A DNA stretch of 13,789 bases from Bacilli bacterium (GTDB taxonomy: Bacteria > Bacillota_I > Bacilli_A > RF39 > UBA660): positions 1-13,789 of the forward strand of contig CAKJXT010000046.1 in NCBI GenBank assembly GCA_918219625.1. Reading direction: 5' to 3'. How positions within the stretch are numbered: position 1 is the stretch's first letter; each line of letters starts with the position of its first letter. Both the position numbers and the translations under genes were made by a program. The notes beneath the pieces are model-generated. The model had not been told where the DNA came from and searched no databases. It was given only the letters and a program-made list of their open reading frames with translations. Of the stretch, positions 7,525 through 13,705 are shown in pieces.

Positions 7525-8685
7525 ATGAAAAAACACAGTGAAGCTTATAATGAATTAAAACGAATTATATCAAAATATAATGATTCTAATTATACTAAAA
7601 AATCAATTGAAGAATTAATTGAATTTGATGAATGCCTCATAATTGAATGCTATACTAGTGAAATGAAAGAACTATTAGAAATGTTAGATAAGCAATCAAA
7701 TTTATATCAAATATTAGTTGAACAAATTAAAAATCACATTGAAGAATTATTATCAAATGATTTTCAAAATATAGAATATATAAAAGAAATAAGACCGTAT
7801 GAAGATATATTTGAAATAAAAAAGAATTTGGAAAAATTTGATGAATTTAAAAGTATAATTAGGCAGTATTTTCGTAATAATATCGAATCCGTAATAGAAA
7901 GAATATATGATTATGCTCAATTTAAACTGTTGAAGATAATGTGCAAAAATGGCTCCAAAATGGATTATACTTTAGAACGAATCGCGCATATAAAATCAAA
8001 AGAAGAAAAATCAGCATTATTAAGATTAAGCAAAACAATAACAAAATTATGTGAATGTGAAAAAATAAATATAGAAGATATTGAAAAGATAGGATCAGGA
8101 AAATTTTCTGAAGTTTATGGAATTAATGATAAAGTAATTAAGATAAGCAGAGGAAGAACAATTTGGATGCCACCTGATAATCCATACATGCTAAGGCCTT
8201 CAATAAGAGAGTTAATTGAAATAGGAGAATCAAATATCTATGGTCATTTATATATTGAGGTAGCAGAAAGAGTTGAAACTATAAGTAAAGATGATAATAA
8301 TGAAGAATTAAAAGAAGAACTATATAATCTGTATATTAATTTAAGAAAACTAGGAATAATATGGTGTGATGTAAAAGCTGATAATGTAGGAAGATTGGAA
8401 AAAGCACAGGGAAATAATCATTTATCAAATGAAATTTTATCAATAAAAGATAATCCTATGTATAGTGATAAAATAACTCTTCCTCAAGGCTCACTTGTCA
8501 TAATAGATAATGATTTAATGTTCACAGAGGAAGAATTTGATTCTTTACTAAAAAAAAGAAATTTACCAATAAAAAAAATAATGAATTATTTATCATATGA
8601 ATTTTATAAACGATATGAAGAAGAATATCTAAATAGAAAAGGAGTAAAAGATGACAATCAGGGGAGAACACAGCGATTATTTTAG
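7525..8685 (+). CDS. Divergent protein-kinase-fold protein, copy 1
   Basis: 386 residues, not assigned to a named family. Residues 1-175 are predicted helical, with no motif I recognise. Residues 176-335 look like a protein-kinase core. A glycine-rich loop KIGSGKFSEVYG (188-199) precedes VIKI with a candidate ATP-anchoring K206. R228-E229 could supply the helix-C glutamate. The catalytic-loop equivalent WCDVKADNVG (280-289) has D282, K284 and N287 but lacks the His/Tyr of HRD. IIDND (326-330) replaces DFG. This pattern fits an atypical kinase or phosphotransferase. It aligns with the next gene over its full length, including the N-terminal part. The ATG is unusual: TGGAGG at 7505-7510 is about 14 bases away, and an in-frame stop at 7519 rules out an earlier start. 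The last 12 codons overlap copy 2. CGN and AGG arginine codons look commoner here than in neighbouring genes. Confidence 0.7.
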   Translation: MKKHSEAYNELKRIISKYNDSNYTKKSIEELIEFDECLIIECYTSEMKELLEMLDKQSNLYQILVEQIKNHIEELLSNDFQNIEYIKEIRPYEDIFEIKKNLEKFDEFKSIIRQYFRNNIESVIERIYDYAQFKLLKIMCKNGSKMDYTLERIAHIKSKEEKSALLRLSKTITKLCECEKINIEDIEKIGSGKFSEVYGINDKVIKISRGRTIWMPPDNPYMLRPSIRELIEIGESNIYGHLYIEVAERVETISKDDNNEELKEELYNLYINLRKLGIIWCDVKADNVGRLEKAQGNNHLSNEILSIKDNPMYSDKITLPQGSLVIIDNDLMFTEEEFDSLLKKRNLPIKKIMNYLSYEFYKRYEEEYLNRKGVKDDNQGRTQRLF

Positions 8686-9733
8686 AAAAATAATGCTTTT
8701 GATACAAAAATATAATAATTCAAAATATGAATCGACTGAAAGAGATGATATTGAAAACTCTATAAAATCTAGCGAGAGTAACATAAATTCATTGTTCTCA
8801 TATGAAATAACTGAATTATTCGAAACACTAGATAAAACTACAAATTTGTATCAAATACTAGTTGGACAAATAAGAAGACATATTAGTGATCTATTGTTTT
8901 GTAATCTGCAGCAAAACATGAATAATAAGCTACCATGTGAAGATATATTTGATATTAAAACAAATTTAGAGAAATGTGATGAATTTAAAGACGAGATAAG
9001 ACAATATTTTCAAAACAACGAATATAACATAAATGAAGTGATAGAAAAAGTATATGATTATGCGGCATATAAAACATACGGTTTTTTATTTAAAACAATA
9101 TCAGAATCAGAAAAGGAAAAAGCATTGGCTACTTTAAAAATAATAATAACTGAGTTGTGTGAACAAGAAAAAATAAAATTTGAAGACATAGAAAAAATTG
9201 GCGAAGGGGGCTATTCTGCAGTATATGGAATAGGTGATAAAGTAATAAAAATAGGTAGAACAAGGTGGAAATGGGAAATACCTAACAATCCATATATTGT
9301 ACAACCTATCATAAGAAAAAAAATTTTTGTTGGTAAAGATGCTGATTATCCAAATTTATACATTGAAGTAACGGAAAGAGTTGATACCATAACTCAAGGT
9401 ACTAATATAAGTACATTGGAAGAAGAATTATATGATTTATATGTAAAATTAAGACAAATAGGAATAATTTGGGATGACGTAAATTTTCAAAATGTAGGAA
9501 GACTAAAAATGGAACAAAAAAATAATCATTCGCTAGAAGAATTATCAATAAGATACAATGAAAAATACAAAAATAGTATAATTCTTCCAGCTGGAACACT
9601 CGTAATACTAGATATAGATAATTTGTACTTTGAAGATGAGATCACATCTAAATATCCAAGCACCGGGCTTGGAATGCAGTTTTGTATGCGCTATGAAGGT
9701 GATTACTGCTTTGGCTCAAAAAAGCAAAAATAG
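8651..9733 (+). CDS. Divergent protein-kinase-fold protein, copy 2 (probably degenerate)
   Basis: 360-residue paralogue of the preceding gene. Shared landmarks are TNLYQILVGQIRRHI (64-78), EDIEKIGEGGYSAVYG (178-193), VIKI with K200, LYIEVTERVDTI (236-247) and GIIWDDVNFQNVGRL (271-285). The catalytic aspartate (D276), asparagine (N281) and DFG-position aspartate (D321 in LDIDN) remain. The catalytic-loop lysine is replaced by N278, and the residue matching E229 of copy 1 is K223. These changes suggest reduced or lost phosphotransfer, so a pseudokinase or regulatory partner is plausible, though unproven. ATG at 8651 has AAAGGAG 6 bases upstream, inside copy 1. The C-terminus lacks the longer tail of copy 1 but keeps a matching RYE-x-x-Y element. 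There is no signal peptide or membrane segment, so it should be cytoplasmic. Confidence 0.7.
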   Translation: MTIRGEHSDYFRKIMLLIQKYNNSKYESTERDDIENSIKSSESNINSLFSYEITELFETLDKTTNLYQILVGQIRRHISDLLFCNLQQNMNNKLPCEDIFDIKTNLEKCDEFKDEIRQYFQNNEYNINEVIEKVYDYAAYKTYGFLFKTISESEKEKALATLKIIITELCEQEKIKFEDIEKIGEGGYSAVYGIGDKVIKIGRTRWKWEIPNNPYIVQPIIRKKIFVGKDADYPNLYIEVTERVDTITQGTNISTLEEELYDLYVKLRQIGIIWDDVNFQNVGRLKMEQKNNHSLEELSIRYNEKYKNSIILPAGTLVILDIDNLYFEDEITSKYPSTGLGMQFCMRYEGDYCFGSKKQK

Positions 9734-9750
9734 TTATAAGGAGGGTAAAA

Positions 9751-10173
9751 ATGGATAAATTTAAAGAAATAAGACCAATTGTACTTGGAATTGCAAGAAG
9801 AGAAAACAAAATACTAGTAGGAGAAGGATATGACAAAACAAAAGGAGAAACATTCTATAGATGTTTAGGTGGTGGAATAGAGTTTCTAGAAACAAGTGAA
9901 TATGCACTAAAAAGAGAATATAAAGAAGAACTAGGTATTGATATAGAAGTAAAAGACTTCTGTGCATTTGCTGAAAATATATTTACATATCAAGGTAAAA
10001 AAGCACATGAACTAGTACTAATGTATAACATAAAAATAAAAGAAGAAGATATAAAAGAAAAATATCATGTAATAGATGATAATTGTGACTCATATGCATA
10101 TTGGGTAGATATACAAGAATTTAAAAATAAAAATAAGATAATATACCCAGAAATAATTATAGATTATTTATAA
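9751..10173 (+). CDS. Nudix hydrolase, MutT-like
   Basis: Compact 140-residue Nudix hydrolase with a complete box (G41, E47, R55, E56, E59, E60, G62, in GGGIEFLETSEYALKREYKEELG). The N-terminal strand RPIVLGIARRENKILVGEGYD and the ETFYRCLGGGIEFLE lead-in match a common subgroup of small bacterial Nudix proteins annotated only at family level. It probably hydrolyses a nucleoside-diphosphate-linked substrate; the specificity cannot be stated. It has a strong AAGGAGGG site (9738-9745) and follows the kinase-like pair by 17 bases, the largest gap in the operon. It is not a duplicate of the 182-residue Nudix protein at 6973, since the flanking sequence differs. Confidence 0.92.
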   Translation: MDKFKEIRPIVLGIARRENKILVGEGYDKTKGETFYRCLGGGIEFLETSEYALKREYKEELGIDIEVKDFCAFAENIFTYQGKKAHELVLMYNIKIKEEDIKEKYHVIDDNCDSYAYWVDIQEFKNKNKIIYPEIIIDYL

Positions 10174-10185
10174 AATGGTGTAATA

Positions 10186-10626
10186 ATGTATAAATTAGTT
10201 AAATCAAAAGAAAATGATATAGAACGATTAATAGAATATAAAAAAAGAACAATATATGAATATGCAGAAAAACTATCAGATGAAGAAATCAATAAAATAA
10301 ATAATTATGTAGAAAATAACATTCCCAAAATAATAGATAATTACTACAATATTATTGTTGATGAAAATATAGTTGGATGTATATTACTAACAAATAAGGA
10401 TGATGGAAAACTATTAGATGAAATATATTTAGAAGAACAATATAGAAATCAAGGAATTGGAACAAACATTATTAAAAATATATTAAGACAAAATAATATA
10501 GTATATCTATGGGTTTATAAGAAAAATATAAAAGCAATAAAACTATATAAAAAACTAGGATTCAATATAATAGAAGAAACAGACACAAGATACTATATGA
10601 AATATAAAAGGAGTACTTATGAATGA
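10186..10626 (+). CDS. GNAT-family N-acetyltransferase
   Basis: 146-residue GNAT protein that should transfer an acetyl group from acetyl-CoA to an amine. Motif A with the CoA pyrophosphate loop is clear: LDEIYLEEQYRNQGIGTNIIKNIL (78-100; R87, G90, G92). It is followed by motif B, NIKAIKLYKKLGFNII (114-129), the usual C-terminal signature. The acceptor is unknown. Translation starts at an ATG with a GGTG-type site (10177-10180). The gene ends with TGA, which overlaps the start of the next acetyltransferase gene by 8 bases. The two neighbouring GNATs are of different subfamilies, so this is not a recent duplication. Confidence 0.92.
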   Translation: MYKLVKSKENDIERLIEYKKRTIYEYAEKLSDEEINKINNYVENNIPKIIDNYYNIIVDENIVGCILLTNKDDGKLLDEIYLEEQYRNQGIGTNIIKNILRQNNIVYLWVYKKNIKAIKLYKKLGFNIIEETDTRYYMKYKRSTYE

Positions 10627-11368
10627 ATATATAAATTTAGATTTAAACAATATTGATAAAGAACACATCTGCTGCGCTATAGGAGATTCTAAACATCAAA
10701 TAGGTGTAGATAAAAAGAAAGAATGGATAAAAAGCAAACTAAAAGATGGACATATATTTAGAAAACTAAATGCACGAGGAAAAACATTTATAGAATATGA
10801 ACCGATAGAAACAGCTTGGGTTCCAATAATTGGAAAAAACTATGAATATATATACTGCCTATGGGTAGCAGGAAGTTTTAAAGGAAAAGGAATAGGAAAA
10901 GAATTACTAGAATATGCAATAGAAGACGCTAAAAAGAACAAAAAAAGTGGAATATGCACACTAGTATCAAAAAAGAAAAAACCATTTATAGGAGATAAAA
11001 AATTCTTTGAACACTTTGGATTTAAAGTAGTAGATACAATTGAAGACTATGAGTTATTAGCCCTTCAATTTGAAACATCAGAGACACCTAAATTTAGTGA
11101 TACCGCTAGAACAATGAAAATAGATAATGAAGACTTTACAATTTACTATAGTAATGAATGCCCATATGTAGAATATGAAGTAAAAGAATTAACTGAATAC
11201 GCAAAAGAAAAAAATATAAAACTTAACTTCATAAAAATAGATTCATTAGACAAAGCCAAAAACGCACCATGCATAATAAATAACTGGGCAAATTTTTATA
11301 AAGGAAAATTTATCTCAAATACAATACTAAATGCAAATGCATTTGAGAAACTAATAGGTAAAAAATGA
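10619..11368 (+). CDS. GNAT acetyltransferase with C-terminal YoaP-like domain
   Basis: 249-residue two-domain protein. The N-terminal GNAT domain (about 1-150) has YIYCLWVAGSFKGKGIGKELLEYA (77-100) with the CoA loop K88-G89-K90-G91-I92-G93, and KKFFEHFGFKVVD (127-139) as motif B. The C-terminal part (about 172-247) starts with FTIYYSNECPY, a strand followed by a CP motif at C181-P182, as in thioredoxin-like folds. It ends with the YoaP-type stretch APCIINNWANFYKGKFISNTILN (216-238). This architecture matches B. subtilis YoaP and its relatives, whose substrate is not known to me. The start overlaps the previous gene by 8 bases and uses AAAGGAG, and the stop overlaps the next start (ATGA). Architecture is confident; function is not. 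Confidence 0.88.
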   Translation: MNEYINLDLNNIDKEHICCAIGDSKHQIGVDKKKEWIKSKLKDGHIFRKLNARGKTFIEYEPIETAWVPIIGKNYEYIYCLWVAGSFKGKGIGKELLEYAIEDAKKNKKSGICTLVSKKKKPFIGDKKFFEHFGFKVVDTIEDYELLALQFETSETPKFSDTARTMKIDNEDFTIYYSNECPYVEYEVKELTEYAKEKNIKLNFIKIDSLDKAKNAPCIINNWANFYKGKFISNTILNANAFEKLIGKK

Positions 11369-11994
11369 AAATACAAGAACCAAAAGTATCTAAAGTAGAA
11401 GAATATAACCTATTAGGTGCTTATAAAGAAAATAATTATAATAATATGTTATTTAAAGAAAATATTAATGAATATATTAAAATATCAAATAATACTTTTG
11501 ATTCTTGTATATTCATAGGAATCGATTTTAATAATATAGAACTAAACAATATAGAACTAATAGATGTAGTATTTGAAAACTGTGATTTATCAAATAAAAA
11601 ATTCGATAACACACTAATACAAAGAGTAAAATTTATTAACTGTAAAATGATAGGAACAACATTTATAGACTCAAGCATAAAAGACGTATCATTTGAATCA
11701 TGCAATTCAAAATACATAAACTTTTCAAATGCAAGAATATCAAAATTAATAATAAATGAAAGTGACCTATCAGAAATGTGTTTTCAAGAAACAACTATAA
11801 AAGATTTAGAACTAAATAATACAAATCTATATAGAGCAGAAATAACACACACACCACTAAAAAATATAGATGTATCAACATGTAAAATAGAAAATCTAAT
11901 AATAGATAACGAATCACTACAGGGTCTAATTATAGATAAATTCCAATCAATAGATTTAATAAATATGTTAGGTGTAAAAGTAAAAGGAGAATGA
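11365..11994 (+). CDS. Pentapeptide-repeat protein
   Basis: 209-residue protein built of degenerate pentapeptide repeats (A/C-D/N-L/F-x-x), seen as a five-residue rhythm from about 42 to 180, for example FDSCIFIGIDF, VVFENCDLSNKKF, VKFINCKMIGTTF, VSFESCNSKYINF and LELNNTNLYRAEI. Such repeats fold as a right-handed quadrilateral beta-helix. Some family members (Qnr, MfpA, McbG) mimic DNA and protect gyrase, but most have no known role. The tail, TPLKNIDVSTCKIENLII..., resembles the conserved end of a widespread Bacillota subgroup. Start ATG overlaps the upstream stop by 4 bases (ATGA), implying coupled translation. No signal peptide or membrane segment is visible, so it is probably cytoplasmic. 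Confidence 0.88.
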   Translation: MKIQEPKVSKVEEYNLLGAYKENNYNNMLFKENINEYIKISNNTFDSCIFIGIDFNNIELNNIELIDVVFENCDLSNKKFDNTLIQRVKFINCKMIGTTFIDSSIKDVSFESCNSKYINFSNARISKLIINESDLSEMCFQETTIKDLELNNTNLYRAEITHTPLKNIDVSTCKIENLIIDNESLQGLIIDKFQSIDLINMLGVKVKGE

Positions 11995-11997
11995 TCT

Positions 11998-12534
11998 ATG
12001 AAATTATTTATATCACTATCATCAAGAACTAATATTAATGAAGAATTTATAAAAGATGCTGACTATATAAGTGATTCTCTAGCACATCTAAATTATGATC
12101 TAATTGTAGGAGTCGCAATGAACAAAGGAATGCCTGGAGTAGTATTACAAAACTTTAATAAAAATGGAAAAAATATAGATCTAATAACAATGAAAGTATA
12201 TAAAGAAGATCCAAAAGAATTTCCTTATATAAATTTTTCATATGTAGAAAATACATTTGATAGAACAAAAGAAATATATTTGAAAAGTGATGCCATATTA
12301 CTAATGCCAGGTGGAACAGGTACGATATCAGAACTGTTCTGTCTTCTTGAACAAATTCGTACAGATGAAAGTGGAAAAAAGATAATAATATACAATAAAA
12401 ATAATCATTATGGAAATTTAATAAATCAAATAAAAAAATGCATAGAAGAAAGATTTAATGATGATAGTATTTATAATTACTTAATAATATCAGAAGATAA
12501 AGAAGAAATAATTGAAAAATTAAAAAATATATAA
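11998..12534 (+). CDS. LOG-like Rossmann-fold nucleotide-binding protein
   Basis: 178-residue protein with the hallmark of the LOG/'lysine decarboxylase-like' family, P-G-G-x-G-T-x-x-E, at residues 104-112 (MPGGTGTISELFCLLEQIR). It is followed by the expected GKKIIIYNKNNHYGNL (126-141). Characterised LOG proteins release free base from nucleoside monophosphates (cytokinin phosphoribohydrolase). The family is often mis-annotated as lysine decarboxylase. Here the usual N-terminal glycine-rich GGG-x-x-GLMG segment is replaced by LIVGVAMNKGMPGVV, so this is a divergent member with uncertain activity. Start ATG lies 8 bases after AAAGGAG at 11983-11989, and 3 bases after the preceding TGA. It is the penultimate gene of the operon. 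Confidence 0.83.
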   Translation: MKLFISLSSRTNINEEFIKDADYISDSLAHLNYDLIVGVAMNKGMPGVVLQNFNKNGKNIDLITMKVYKEDPKEFPYINFSYVENTFDRTKEIYLKSDAILLMPGGTGTISELFCLLEQIRTDESGKKIIIYNKNNHYGNLINQIKKCIEERFNDDSIYNYLIISEDKEEIIEKLKNI

Positions 12535-12544
12535 AGGAGAAATT

Positions 12545-12706
12545 ATGAAAGAATATAAAATTATTGAAGTTAAAATAAGTGAAGCAGAAGAAAAAATGAA
12601 CGAAATGGCAAAAAAAGGATGGAAAGTTGTAAGTACCAGTATTTATAATGGTGGAGCAGCTCTAACAAAAGCTTCAACAATAATGATAATTACATTAGAA
12701 AAATAG
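12545..12706 (+). CDS. Small DUF4177-type protein, 53 residues
   Basis: Short gene of 53 residues, starting MKEYKIIEVKISEAEEK and ending IMIITLEK. The pattern is a first strand (YKIIEVK), a helix containing EEKMNEMAKKGW, then WKVVSTSIY and a final strand. This matches small DUF4177-type proteins, whose mark is the 'LxxxGWEVV' centre; here it is MAKKGWKVV at 21-29. Function is unknown. The ATG has a good AAAGGAG site (12533-12539) overlapping the stop of the LOG-like gene, and codon use matches the neighbours, so it is a real gene despite its size. It is the last gene of the operon, and its TAG stop codon lies inside the left arm of the terminator hairpin. Confidence 0.85.
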   Translation: MKEYKIIEVKISEAEEKMNEMAKKGWKVVSTSIYNGGAALTKASTIMIITLEK

Positions 12707-12725
12707 GAATAAAATCCTATTTTTT
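12699..12725 (+). terminator. Rho-independent terminator of the 12-gene operon
   Basis: Perfect 10-bp stem AAAAATAGGA (12699-12708) and TCCTATTTTT (12715-12724) with a 6-nt loop, ending in a T run (12720-12725). The stem includes the last codons and stop of the DUF4177 gene. It runs directly into the next promoter. Confidence 0.85.
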
Positions 12726-12735
12726 ATGTTATAAT
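12725..12735 (+). promoter_or_regulatory. Promoter with TRTG extended -10 (transporter 2)
   Basis: TATG-T-TATAAT with -10 at 12730-12735, immediately after the terminator T run. The -35 position falls inside the hairpin and is not consensus. The predicted start near 12742 gives a leader of about 14 nt that starts at the AAGGAG site. Confidence 0.65.
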
Positions 12736-12755
12736 TAAAACCAAGGAGATGTTTT

Positions 12756-13667
12756 ATGAATTTAGCAATCATCATAATAATTATAGCTGAAATACTGTAT
12801 TCATTAACAAACTATGTTGATAAATTTCTAGTAGATGGAATTAATGAATCTGGAAGTGATATAAAAACACTAATATTATTTTCAACATTAGTAGCAGGAT
12901 TAGTATTTAGCCCTATATGGTTAATAATAAATAGATTTAATTTAGGAATAAACCCAATAACTTTATTATATTTATTCTTATCAGCAGTAGCATATATTAT
13001 AGCTGTATATCTTTATTTTAAATCACTAGAAACAAGTGATACATCAATAGTAGTCGCAATGTTTCAATTGATTCCTGTATTTAGCTATATACTAGGAATA
13101 ATATTCTTTAAAGAAACATTAACACTAAAACAATTAATAGGATCAATCATAATAATTACATCAGCTATACTAATATCAATAGATAAAAAAGAAAAAAATA
13201 ACAACTTTAAAGTCTTAATACTAATGACATTATCATCATTACTATGTTCAATATACTATTTATTCTTTGAACTTGGATTTAGAACTGACTCATATAAAAC
13301 ATGTGCATTTTACTTTCAAATATCACTTCTAGTAATAGGTATAATATTAATGTTTATTAAAAGCTTTAGAACAACATTTACAAAAGCAATAAAAAGCAAT
13401 GGTAAAAAATATTTATCAGTAAATATAGTAAATGAATTTGTAAATTTGGCAGGAATGTTATTAGAAAACTACGCAAATGTATTAATACCTATCGCAATAG
13501 TAACAGTTGTATCCAGATTACAAGTAGTATTTGTATTTATAATTGGATTACTAGGCACAATATTATTACCAAAATATTTTACAGAAAATATAGACAAAAA
13601 AACTATAATAAAAAAATTATCATGTATAGCGCTAAGTATAATAGGCTTTGTTATAGCGTTTGTATAA
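12756..13667 (+). CDS. EamA/DMT-family transporter
   Basis: 303-residue inner-membrane protein with about ten hydrophobic helices in two EamA-type halves. The first half ends with the family hallmark block, ETSDTSIVVAMFQLIPVFSYILGIIFFKETLTLKQLIGSIIII (about 92-134), i.e. helix 4, FFKE loop and helix 5. The second half repeats this more loosely (NVLIPIAIVTVVSRLQVVFVFIIGLLGT, then the final helix after IDKKTIIKKL). A polar, lysine-rich loop (SIDKKEKNNNFK, about 141-152) separates the halves. Small-molecule export or uptake is expected, and the substrate is unknown. It is only distantly similar to the transporter at 1394, so the two are not a recent duplication. AAGGAG lies 7 bases before the ATG. 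It is monocistronic, with its own promoter and terminator. Confidence 0.88.
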   Translation: MNLAIIIIIIAEILYSLTNYVDKFLVDGINESGSDIKTLILFSTLVAGLVFSPIWLIINRFNLGINPITLLYLFLSAVAYIIAVYLYFKSLETSDTSIVVAMFQLIPVFSYILGIIFFKETLTLKQLIGSIIIITSAILISIDKKEKNNNFKVLILMTLSSLLCSIYYLFFELGFRTDSYKTCAFYFQISLLVIGIILMFIKSFRTTFTKAIKSNGKKYLSVNIVNEFVNLAGMLLENYANVLIPIAIVTVVSRLQVVFVFIIGLLGTILLPKYFTENIDKKTIIKKLSCIALSIIGFVIAFV

Positions 13668-13695
13668 AAGATAGATTGAAGAATCTATTTTTTTT
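13667..13695 (+). terminator. Rho-independent terminator after transporter 2
   Basis: Stem ATAGATT (13671-13677) and AATCTAT (13682-13688) with loop GAAG. It can extend outward by a G-U pair and A-T pairs, and is followed by T to 13695. Confidence 0.82.
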
Positions 13696-13705
13696 ATAAA
13701 AATAA

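Larger units (their letters stand above)
5300..12706 (+). other. Putative 12-gene operon of small accessory enzymes
   Basis: Twelve same-strand genes sit between the promoter at 5271 and the terminator at 12699. Spacings run from a 35-base overlap to 17 bases, and I see no internal terminator hairpin or TRTG-N-TATAAT promoter. Products in order are ICMT-like, HD, ASCH, Nudix, kinase-like 1, kinase-like 2, Nudix, GNAT, GNAT-YoaP, pentapeptide repeat, LOG-like and DUF4177. Co-transcription is inferred from layout only. Confidence 0.6.

Noticed and set aside
7525..9733. Toxin-antitoxin or phage-defence assignment for the kinase-like pair
   Set aside because: No HipA-like signature, no antitoxin-sized partner, no nuclease, helicase or membrane effector beside it; the label would be a guess.
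6973..10173. Segmental duplication Nudix-kinase / kinase-Nudix
   Set aside because: Only the kinase-like genes are paralogous in tandem; the two Nudix proteins differ in length, N-terminus and subgroup.
5300..12706. Integron-like cassette array or genomic island
   Set aside because: Gene content is reminiscent, but there are no repeated recombination sites between genes, no integrase and no flanking direct repeats.
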